A DNA stretch of 5,254 nt. Source: Pseudomonadota bacterium (lineage in GTDB: Bacteria > SAR324 > NAC60-12). Under the pieces are notes generated by a model. It had not been told where the DNA came from and ran no database searches. It saw nothing but the letters and a program-made list of their open reading frames with translations. Both the position numbers and the translations under genes were made by a program. Shown here one piece after another: positions 1 through 5,254 of the stretch; within the stretch, counting starts at the first letter, position 1; every line of letters starts with the position of its first letter. Location of the stretch: positions 1-5,254 of the forward strand of contig JACNKY010000367.1 in NCBI GenBank assembly GCA_014381795.1, given 5' to 3'.

Positions 1-332
1 ATGACGGCCAGAATCGTTTTGCCTGCTCCGGTCGGCAATGCCACAACACCGCGCTGTTCCGTCATCCATGCATCCGCGGCCTCCTGTTGGAAGGAACGTG
101 GGGTGATCTTTTTTTTTAGGGAAAAAGTTTCAACGGAAAATTTACGGGCATGATCCTGGAAAGAAATCTTTTGCTCCCGCAGGGTTGTCACCAAACGGCG
201 GTATTCCGCAGCCGGCGCGCGGTAACATTGTGTGCGCTCATCCCAGTCTACAGCTTCAAGGAGAGCAAGCTGCTCCTCTTCTGCACCGTATAGCAGGAGA
301 GTCCCTTTATCAAAGTGCAGGCTGAGTTTCAT
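1..332 (-). CDS. DEAD/DEAH-box (superfamily 2, XPB/Rad25-like) helicase, N-terminal part, truncated by window edge
   Basis: The reading frame opens with ATG at 330-332 and runs off the left edge after 110 codons. Residues 100-106 read PTGAGKT, a Walker A nucleotide-binding motif, and residues 81-83 (FQQ), about 20 residues before it, resemble the Gln motif region that precedes motif I in superfamily 2 helicases. Residues 1-75 form a short N-terminal domain of mixed charge, like the small domain preceding the helicase core in bacterial XPB-like proteins. The family unwinds or translocates on DNA using ATP; the exact role here cannot be told because motifs II to VI lie outside the window. A run of nine A (minus strand, 109-117) encodes the Lys-Lys-Lys at 73-75, and the frame stays open through it. 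No clear Shine-Dalgarno precedes the ATG. GC content is about 53% by hand count, clearly above the adjoining cluster, so this gene probably marks the cluster's downstream border. Family assignment is fairly sure, subfamily less so. Confidence 0.85.
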   Translation of the reverse strand, partial: MKLSLHFDKGTLLLYGAEEEQLALLEAVDWDERTQCYRAPAAEYRRLVTTLREQKISFQDHARKFSVETFSLKKKITPRSFQQEAADAWMTEQRGVVALPTGAGKTILAV

Positions 333-416
333 ACTTAGTTACTTGCATCCCAAAAATAATAACTGAAGTTTTTAATCAATTATGAAGCAGAAATATGCAT
401 ACAATTTTAATTAGTT

Positions 417-944
417 TTAACTAAACACTGTTTTTTGCTCTAACGCAATTTCCTCCAAACGAATACGATGTCGGAGTAGTAGCAAGTTTGCTAAAGAAAA
501 TAATATTGATGTGTAATAAGCTCCGAAAATTAGTGGAACACATGCTATTTCAAGTATCACTCCCCAATAATTAGGGTGACGTATAAACCCGTAAATTCCG
601 TTTTTTATCAAAGTAACATTGGGTAAAACATATATGCGGGTTGACCAGCGTTCAGCAAGTGTTCGCATTGCCAAATAACGTAAAATTTGCCCTGACACCA
701 TTCCTGCTATGCTCACTCCGATCAACCATTGAGGCGGTGTTGTTTTATAAAACCAAACTTCAGCCAACATTGCCACAAACCAAGAAATGTGCAATAACAC
801 CATTACTCTATAATGTTCCGGGAAACACTCGTAACCACCATGCTTTTTCATCCAAATTTCGTTCTGTCGACTTCTCGATAATTCAAACAAACGCTGCAAG
901 GCTAGCAAACCGAGTAAACCCGTGAATCCCCAAAGGCTTACCAT
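417..944 (-). CDS. ICMT-family membrane methyltransferase (probable polyketide O-methyltransferase)
   Basis: This 175-residue hydrophobic protein belongs to the isoprenylcysteine carboxyl methyltransferase/phospholipid methyltransferase-like family. The diagnostic C-terminal block is visible: RHPNYWG at 122-128, a Glu at 132, and RIRLEE at 160-165, which in the family binds S-adenosylmethionine. Hydrophobic stretches near 4-18, 47-66, 73-90 and 128-156 suggest four or five membrane segments. Its ATG overlaps the stop of the type III PKS by 7 nt (938-944, ATGGTAA), so the two are probably translationally coupled. By precedent, ICMT-like partners of type III PKSs (Bacillus BpsB) methylate alkylpyrone or alkylresorcinol hydroxyls; methylation of the PKS product here is inferred from that. 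The protein stops about ten residues after the EE motif, slightly short for the family, with a TAA at 417-419 and no protein-like continuation beyond it. The family call is secure; the substrate is an inference. Confidence 0.9.
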   Translation of the reverse strand: MVSLWGFTGLLGLLALQRLFELSRSRQNEIWMKKHGGYECFPEHYRVMVLLHISWFVAMLAEVWFYKTTPPQWLIGVSIAGMVSGQILRYLAMRTLAERWSTRIYVLPNVTLIKNGIYGFIRHPNYWGVILEIACVPLIFGAYYTSILFSLANLLLLRHRIRLEEIALEQKTVFS

Positions 945-2095
945 TTCAATAATACCAGTTCAGCTGAAAATCCAGGTCCCATCGAAAGCATCATTCCATA
1001 TTTATCATCACCATTATGTCCAACTTTATCCGCTGTTAATTCTTTCAAACATTCGTCCAACAATACTAAAACCGAACTTGAAGAAAGATTGCCAGTTCTG
1101 CAAAGGTGTTTACGGGTATTATCCAGAGTTTTTGGAGGTAAATCCAAACTAGATTCAATTGTATCAATTACTTTTGGCCCTCCAGGATGGGTCAGCCAAA
1201 CAGAAATGTCAGCTAATGATAGTCCTAATTCTGAAAGGAAGCTATCCAGATGAGGTCGCAATTTTGATGCATAGCTTGGAACACCAGGCCCGAGGATGAT
1301 TTTCAAACCACGATCTGTGACGTCCCAACCCATGACATCTTCAGAATCTGGGAAAAATATAGAAAGACTCTTAACAATCTTAGGTTGAGAAAACTCTACA
1401 TGCTTTTTGGTTGTCTTTTTTGAACTACTGAATTGATGAATATCTGCATTATTGGTTCTTTTTTTCTTATCATTTTTAATCAACGGGTGATTTTCACCTA
1501 CCATTAAAACAGCCGCGGCTCCATCTCCAAAAAGTCCACTTGAAATTATGTTTGCAATAGAAACATCATCAGCCTGTAGTGTTAGTGAACAAAGTTCTAC
1601 TGATAAAAGAATAGCTGCTTCATCTGGATGACCTTTCAAATAGTCAGCGACCCTGGCTATTCCTGCTGTACCTGCAAGGCATCCCAAACCAAACAAAGGT
1701 ACCCTTTTTAAATATCGTGAAAAAGGAATCCGGTTCATCAAACGGGCTTCTAGGGAAGGAACAGAAACACCTGTGACAGTCGTACTCATCAACAAATTAA
1801 TTTCATCTGCAGCCAAATTTGATTTAGTCAGTAAATCAGAAATAACACGTTCGCCAAGCTCTAATGCGACTTTCAACCATGCTCGATTGCTATCTGCAAA
1901 ACCGTCCAGCTTATAATATTCAGACATCTCTAAAGCCAGATATCTACCTTCAACTGTTACAGCTTTTTGCAGACGGTTAAAAACCGCAATATCCAAACCT
2001 TTTTTTATCCATTCTGCTCTCAACGCAGAACTCATTTCTTCCTGTCCGTAATAGTGCTCAGGGAATGCTGTAGCAGTACTTAATATTCGGGGCAT
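938..2095 (-). CDS. Type III polyketide synthase (chalcone synthase-like; alkylresorcinol/alkylpyrone synthase type)
   Basis: This 385-residue protein has the complete thiolase-fold type III PKS catalytic triad: Cys139 in FGLGCLAG, His303 in WLTHPGGPK and Asn336 in RTGNLSSSS. The gatekeeper-like Phe189 lies in LFGDGAAAV and the closing loop GPGFSAE is at 373-379. The ELCSLTLQ segment at 167-174 is typical of bacterial long-chain acyl type III PKSs rather than plant chalcone synthases, and the residue matching chalcone synthase Phe265 appears to be Ile266. Such enzymes take a fatty acyl starter, add malonyl-CoA units and cyclise the chain to a resorcinol or pyrone in the cytosol or at the membrane. 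Between GAAAVLMVG and IVKSLSIFFPD there is an unusual Lys/Ser-rich insertion at about 206-239. The ATG at 2093-2095 has only a weak GAG upstream. The gene follows the ACP by 81 nt and overlaps the methyltransferase gene. Class is certain; product type is inferred. Confidence 0.96.
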   Translation of the reverse strand: MPRILSTATAFPEHYYGQEEMSSALRAEWIKKGLDIAVFNRLQKAVTVEGRYLALEMSEYYKLDGFADSNRAWLKVALELGERVISDLLTKSNLAADEINLLMSTTVTGVSVPSLEARLMNRIPFSRYLKRVPLFGLGCLAGTAGIARVADYLKGHPDEAAILLSVELCSLTLQADDVSIANIISSGLFGDGAAAVLMVGENHPLIKNDKKKRTNNADIHQFSSSKKTTKKHVEFSQPKIVKSLSIFFPDSEDVMGWDVTDRGLKIILGPGVPSYASKLRPHLDSFLSELGLSLADISVWLTHPGGPKVIDTIESSLDLPPKTLDNTRKHLCRTGNLSSSSVLVLLDECLKELTADKVGHNGDDKYGMMLSMGPGFSAELVLLKW

Positions 2096-2176
2096 CTCGA
2101 CTGGAATGGTATTTGTTAAAATAATTGATCTAAATGTGTAATCAGTATTTTTTATAACGCAGGTGAAAATTAGCTG

Positions 2177-2428
2177 TCACTTAGTACGATCATAAACATA
2201 ATCTATAATATCAGAGACTTTCTGCATTTCTAAAACTGTTTCAATATCAGCTTCAATTTCAAATTCATCTTCCAAAGACATGATTATATTCATTGCATCC
2301 AATGAGACAATGTCCAAATCATCCCTCAAATTCATATCTGTATTGAGTTCACTTGAATTCAATCCCATTTCCTTTGCAATTGTTTCAAGACAAGTTTGTT
2401 CAATTTTTTTACGTGTTATTGTTTCCAT
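2177..2428 (-). CDS. Acyl carrier protein (phosphopantetheine-binding)
   Basis: This 83-residue acidic protein has the length and four-helix pattern of a discrete acyl carrier protein. The expected phosphopantetheine attachment serine is Ser42 in DLDIVSLDAMNI, followed by the acidic recognition helix (SLEDEFEIE, 51-59) that partner enzymes bind. The Asp that normally comes just before this serine (DSL) is Val41 here, which is unusual. The ATG at 2426-2428 lies inside the end of the KAS gene, giving a 13-nt overlap, so the two are probably made in step. ACPs carry acyl chains as thioesters in the cytosol. The position between a KAS and a type III PKS suggests that this one holds or delivers the long-chain starter for the polyketide; this is inference. 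It is unlikely to be the housekeeping AcpP, given its neighbours and the altered motif. Confidence 0.93.
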   Translation of the reverse strand: METITRKKIEQTCLETIAKEMGLNSSELNTDMNLRDDLDIVSLDAMNIIMSLEDEFEIEADIETVLEMQKVSDIIDYVYDRTK

Positions 2429-3663
2429 TTTTTAATTACAAGGACAGCATTACTTCCACCAAAGGCGAAGGAATTTGAAAGCGCAACATCAATTTGTACG
2501 TTTCTAGATATGTGAGCTACAGTATCAATATCACATTCTGGGTCTTGGTCATCACAATTTAAGGTAGGAGGAGCACAATCGTATTGCACAGCAAGCAATG
2601 TAGCAAGAGCCTCCAAGGCAGAAGAAGCCCCCATTGCATGGCCAAAAGAGGATTTGATTGAACTTACTGGCAAAGTAGCTGCTCTATCTCCAAATACTTT
2701 GTGTATTGCCCTGCATTCTAGTGGGTCATTAATTTTTGTGCCAGTACCGTGAGCGTTAATGTAATCAATGTCTTCCGGAAGAATTCCAGCATCCACAATA
2801 GCTAATTTCATTGCCTCTGCCACTCCTGTTTCATCAGGATTTGTCAAACTTACAGCATCGCTATTTGAACCAAATCCTACGATTTCACCAAGGATATTAA
2901 CATTTCGTTTTTGAGCGGATTCTAAAGATTCTAAGACTAAAACAGCAGCCCCCTCTGCCAAAACGAATCCTCTACGTTTTTTATCAAAAGGTCTACAAGC
3001 TTTTTCCGGTGTTTCGTTTTGATTTCTTGCTAGAACACCAAGTGAATCCCAAGCGCGCAGAAATGCATAAGTAACCGGAGCCTCCGCTCCGCCGCAGATA
3101 ACAGCTCTTAGCCGCCCTTCTCTAACCCATTGCATAGCCTGACCGATAGCATTAGCACCAGATGAACAGGCTGTATTCAGTGTAAAATTTGGTCCACGAA
3201 AACCTAGCCGTATAGAAATGGCAGATGAAACAGCACTAGTCATTATTCGTGGAATGGTATAAGTATCAATTGGCCTCTCATCCGGGCCTGAAAAAAGTGC
3301 ATAATAGACTCTTGAATAAGAAGTTATTCCGCCTACACCTGTACCCATTATCACACCAATATTTCCAGAATCACTTTCCAACTCTTGAAGTTTTGCTTCT
3401 TCTGCAGCCTGTAAAGCTGCTACTAAGCCAAATTGAGTAAATCGCTCATATCTTTTTTTCTCTCGAAACTTAAAATGAGCATCCACATCATAGTCTTTTA
3501 CTATGCCAGCTATTCTGCATCCGGATTTTAATGGATCAAATTCTGTAATTTTGCCTACACCTGAGTTTCCATTAGAAAGTCCTCGCCAATATTCAGATAT
3601 TGAATTACCCACAGGAGAAACCACACCTCTTCCTGTTACTACAACTCGTTGTCTTGTTTTCAA
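2416..3663 (-). CDS. Beta-ketoacyl-ACP synthase II (FabF-type KAS)
   Basis: This 415-residue condensing enzyme is collinear with FabF. It starts with the RVVVTGRGVVSPVG strand and carries the Cys-His-His triad: Cys166 in NTACSSGAN, His305 in NAHGTGT and His342 in KSSFGHAMGA, with Lys337 in its usual place. The C-terminal NSFAFGGSNA loop contains the gating Phe401. It would condense malonyl-ACP with an acyl-ACP to lengthen a fatty chain. The reading frame opens with TTG at 3661-3663; no in-frame ATG lies between the upstream TGA (3673-3675) and the conserved first strand, so TTG is the only standard start. An ATG three codons from a stop lies just upstream in another frame. The stop overlaps the ACP start by 13 nt. 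All catalytic residues are present, so it looks active rather than a chain-length factor. It probably elongates or tailors the starter for the type III PKS (inference); no other fatty acid synthase genes are nearby. Confidence 0.93.
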   Translation of the reverse strand: MKTRQRVVVTGRGVVSPVGNSISEYWRGLSNGNSGVGKITEFDPLKSGCRIAGIVKDYDVDAHFKFREKKRYERFTQFGLVAALQAAEEAKLQELESDSGNIGVIMGTGVGGITSYSRVYYALFSGPDERPIDTYTIPRIMTSAVSSAISIRLGFRGPNFTLNTACSSGANAIGQAMQWVREGRLRAVICGGAEAPVTYAFLRAWDSLGVLARNQNETPEKACRPFDKKRRGFVLAEGAAVLVLESLESAQKRNVNILGEIVGFGSNSDAVSLTNPDETGVAEAMKLAIVDAGILPEDIDYINAHGTGTKINDPLECRAIHKVFGDRAATLPVSSIKSSFGHAMGASSALEALATLLAVQYDCAPPTLNCDDQDPECDIDTVAHISRNVQIDVALSNSFAFGGSNAVLVIKKWKQ

Positions 3664-3755
3664 ATCAATGTTTCATATTTTCTGTTTAGCAAACAATAAT
3701 ATTATAAATTATTAGTAGATTAACAAAAGTATCATCTGCCAGCTGTTTTGTACAT

Positions 3756-4874
3756 TTAACGCATATTGACACTCAGTAATTTTTGAAATAACCCAGGGAA
3801 ATAGTGCAAAACTTGAATCACTAGATCCGTTAACTTAGGCCATAATCTCAACAAAAGGACTAGATGAGTCATAGTCTGATAAGAGCGATATATATTCAAG
3901 GATTTTTTTGAATATTCAGATAAAGCATTTTCCAAATTTGAGGTATTTTTTTGTAAAACAGGAACAACATTTTTTTCTAACAAAAGTGCCTGCTTTGCCG
4001 CAAGACTAATACCCTCTCCAGTTATAGGATCAAAAAACCCTGCAGCATCCCCTATAAGCAATATTTTTTCATTCACCACATCCTTTGTTTTCTGGTACAA
4101 AGGTCCTGTTGCCTTTGACTCATCCAGAACATCCGCCTTTTTGAGACGATCCTGTAATTCAGGAAATTCTTCAAGTAGTGAAGCAAACAGTTTTTTCCTA
4201 GATGGGCTTGGTTTGTAGAGCTTTGTGTCCCACAAAAAACTCACATTTAGACTGGATGAAGAAACTGGTGTTACATAAGCTTCAAGCCCAGAACTCCAAT
4301 AAATTTCAACAAATAAGCTCCAAGGTTCTAATTTGAAATGTTGTCGAACTCCGAAACGTTTAAGTCCAGGAGATGGTGCTTCGAGATTTGCGAGTTTTCT
4401 AATCCTTGAATGCAAACCATCTGCACCAATCAATAACTTTGGACTTAAAGTCTTGTTATTTATAATAACTTCCGGATTTTCTCCAATATTATATTTAGCC
4501 AAAACTCCAGATTGAATTTCTAGGTTTGGAAAAGAAGACGCGCATTCAAGCAGGGCAGAAGATAATGCAATCCGTTGAATACCCCATCCAGAACCTTTTT
4601 TAAAATTAGCTTCTGCAGTTTTACCTTTTCTGGAAATATAACGTATTCCTTTAAAATGATGGTATGGATATTTTTTTATAAATGGTGTGATTCCCAGTTC
4701 TCTGAGATACTCAATTCCTGATGGCATAATTCCTTCACCACATACTTTATCGATGGGATATACCTTTTTTTCCAGAATCAATGTTTTAAGATCATTTCGT
4801 GCGCAAACAATACCTGCAAATAATCCAGCAGGACCACCACCGATAATTATCACATCATAGTATTGCTCAGTCAT
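3756..4874 (-). CDS. FAD-dependent oxidoreductase, geranylgeranyl reductase/FixC-like family
   Basis: From the first ATG the protein has 372 residues. It has the Rossmann dinucleotide motif IIIGGGPAG (9-17), the family signature KVCGEGIMPSG (43-53), the GADGLHSRIRK segment (150-160) and the second FAD motif ILLIGDAAGFFDP (271-283). These place it in the p-hydroxybenzoate-hydroxylase fold group, nearest to geranylgeranyl-reductase-like proteins. The C-terminal 40 residues are hydrophobic and basic, suggesting membrane association. A longer version starting with TTG at 4907 would add 11 residues ahead of the flavin motif, but that TTG is the first half of a near-perfect -35 box, so I chose the ATG at 4872-4874. 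The gene starts the cluster, 92 nt before the KAS gene. Flavoproteins in comparable clusters (Streptomyces SrsC) hydroxylate the resorcinol ring; a ring hydroxylase/oxidase or a double-bond reductase would both fit here. The family is secure, the reaction is not. Confidence 0.88.
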   Translation of the reverse strand: MTEQYYDVIIIGGGPAGLFAGIVCARNDLKTLILEKKVYPIDKVCGEGIMPSGIEYLRELGITPFIKKYPYHHFKGIRYISRKGKTAEANFKKGSGWGIQRIALSSALLECASSFPNLEIQSGVLAKYNIGENPEVIINNKTLSPKLLIGADGLHSRIRKLANLEAPSPGLKRFGVRQHFKLEPWSLFVEIYWSSGLEAYVTPVSSSSLNVSFLWDTKLYKPSPSRKKLFASLLEEFPELQDRLKKADVLDESKATGPLYQKTKDVVNEKILLIGDAAGFFDPITGEGISLAAKQALLLEKNVVPVLQKNTSNLENALSEYSKKSLNIYRSYQTMTHLVLLLRLWPKLTDLVIQVLHYFPGLFQKLLSVNMR

Positions 4875-4878
4875 TTCA

Positions 4879-4907
4879 ATAATATTATTATAACTATCAT
4901 TTGTCAA
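4879..4907 (-). promoter_or_regulatory. Predicted sigma70-type promoter of the polyketide cluster
   Basis: On the minus strand, TTGACA (4902-4907, consensus -35) is followed after exactly 17 nt by TATTAT (4879-4884), which matches the -10 consensus at 5 of 6 positions. The expected transcription start falls about 7 nt past the -10 box, at or within the flavoprotein ATG (4872-4874), so the message would be leaderless or nearly so. The site lies between the stop of the dehydrogenase-like gene (4936) and the cluster, where a cluster promoter would be expected. In this AT-rich stretch a chance match is possible, and promoter consensus in the host's phylum may differ. Confidence 0.55.
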
Positions 4908-4935
4908 AATTAACGTTTACTACAATTATTCTAAT

Positions 4936-5254
4936 TTACAGATTCAATTGCCCATTTACATCTCTGAGACAAGTACGCAGGCCTTCTTCAATTACAGGAT
5001 GGTAGAACGGCATTTCCAGCATTTTCGGAATTGTCATTTTTTGCTGGTGTGCCCATGACAACAGATGTGCTAGGTGCTCTGCATGAGGACCGATAAATTC
5101 ACTGCCGAGAAATAGTCCGGATTGGCGGTCTGCATAAAGGTGCATCAAACCTTTGTTTTTGAGCATTACTCTGCTGCGTCCCTGACTTTCAAAAGAAATT
5201 TTTCCTACAACAACGTTTTCCTGTCCCTCTAATTCACTCCATGCTTGACCGACC
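4936..5254 (-). CDS. Dihydrolipoyl-dehydrogenase-like flavoprotein, C-terminal part, truncated by window edge
   Basis: The frame is open from the right edge to a TAA at 4936-4938, giving 105 visible residues; an internal ATG at 5164-5166 is not the start, because homologous-looking sequence continues upstream of it to the edge. The fragment matches the C-terminal dimerisation domain of class I pyridine nucleotide-disulfide oxidoreductases: a GRSRVM segment, a [19 protein letters not shown] stretch, and [12 protein letters not shown] at visible positions 83-94. In that family the His of HPxxxE (visible 85) and the Glu five residues on (90) form the catalytic proton relay across the dimer interface. 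[12 protein letters not shown] is typical of the stand-alone dihydrolipoyl dehydrogenase branch rather than glutathione or mercuric reductase. The active-site disulfide and FAD/NAD motifs lie outside the window. GC is about 45%, above the cluster. It probably belongs to the chromosomal backbone upstream of the cluster, with no terminator seen in the 28 nt after its stop. Confidence 0.88.
   Translation of the reverse strand, partial: VGQAWSELEGQENVVVGKISFESQGRSRVMLKNKGLMHLYADRQSGLFLGSEFIGPHAEHLAHLLSWAHQQKMTIPKMLEMPFYHPVIEEGLRTCLRDVNGQLNL

Noticed and set aside
411..424. Inverted repeat TTAGTT-TT-AACTAA at the end of the methyltransferase gene, considered as a terminator
   Set aside because: The stem is only five or six A/T-rich pairs, overlaps the stop codon and is not followed by a good T-run on the minus strand, so a functional terminator is unlikely.
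641..925. Plus-strand open frame of 94 codons
   Set aside because: Lies wholly antisense to the methyltransferase gene, has no recognisable motif and shows biased composition expected of a shadow frame.
922..1152. Plus-strand open frame of 76 codons
   Set aside because: Antisense to the end of the type III PKS, whose conserved motifs on the other strand explain the sequence.
2096..2176. Gap between ACP and type III PKS genes, searched for promoter, terminator or small gene
   Set aside because: AT-rich, but with no convincing -35/-10 pair, hairpin or open frame.
3249..3715. Two plus-strand open frames (3249-3440 and 3503-3715)
   Set aside because: Antisense to the KAS gene, without motifs, start signals or plausible products.
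3694..3729. TATAAT (3701-3706) upstream of the KAS gene, considered as an internal promoter
   Set aside because: No hexamer resembling TTGACA lies 16-18 nt upstream, and such -10-like strings are expected by chance in this AT-rich gap.
4333..4515. Plus-strand open frame of 60 codons
   Set aside because: Antisense to the flavoprotein gene; no independent support.
4887..4892. TATAAT as the -10 box of the cluster promoter
   Set aside because: It lies only 9 nt after the TTGACA box and has no suitable -35 at 16-18 nt; the TATTAT at 4879-4884 has the correct 17-nt spacing.

Overview
The window carries a compact five-gene cluster, all on the minus strand, that reads as a type III polyketide (phenolic lipid, alkylresorcinol or alkylpyrone type) biosynthesis operon. 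A housekeeping-type gene fragment lies on each side. In transcription order, from high to low coordinates: the C-terminal end of a dihydrolipoyl-dehydrogenase-like flavoprotein (4936-5254, cut by the window edge); an FAD-dependent oxidoreductase of the geranylgeranyl-reductase/FixC-like family (3756-4874); a FabF-type beta-ketoacyl-ACP synthase (2416-3663); an acyl carrier protein (2177-2428); a chalcone-synthase-like type III PKS (938-2095); an ICMT-family membrane methyltransferase (417-944); and the N-terminal third or less of a superfamily 2 DEAD/DEAH helicase (1-332, cut by the window edge).

Proposed pathway (inference from families): the KAS and ACP make or hold a long-chain acyl starter. 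The type III PKS extends it with malonyl units and cyclises it to an alkylresorcinol or alkylpyrone. The ICMT-like enzyme O-methylates the ring product at the membrane. The flavoprotein hydroxylates or oxidises the ring, or reduces a chain or prenyl double bond. Streptomyces srsABC (PKS, methyltransferase, flavoprotein) and Bacillus bpsAB (PKS, ICMT-like methyltransferase) are the closest described precedents known to me. No ketoreductase, dehydratase, enoyl reductase, acyltransferase, CoA ligase or thioesterase is present, so the pathway must borrow chain building from primary fatty acid synthesis.

Coupling and control: KAS/ACP overlap by 13 nt and PKS/ICMT by 7 nt, which suggests translational coupling. 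A near-consensus sigma70-type promoter (TTGACA, 17 nt, TATTAT) lies just in front of the flavoprotein gene. It would start transcription almost at that gene's first ATG. Clear Shine-Dalgarno sequences are lacking before most starts.

Organism: a Gram-negative-like bacterium with moderate genomic GC. By hand count the helicase fragment is about 53% GC and the dehydrogenase fragment about 45%, while sampled parts of the cluster are about 36-40%. The XPB-like helicase start, the dehydrogenase type, the scarcity of Shine-Dalgarno sites and the KAS-ACP-PKS-ICMT-flavoprotein set make me think of Planctomycetota, but this is an impression and not proven by the sequence. The low GC of the cluster relative to its flanks fits acquisition as a unit. 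The intergenic gaps (333-416, 2096-2176, 3664-3755, 4908-4935) are all under 100 nt, and no RNA gene, insertion sequence or CRISPR array was seen.
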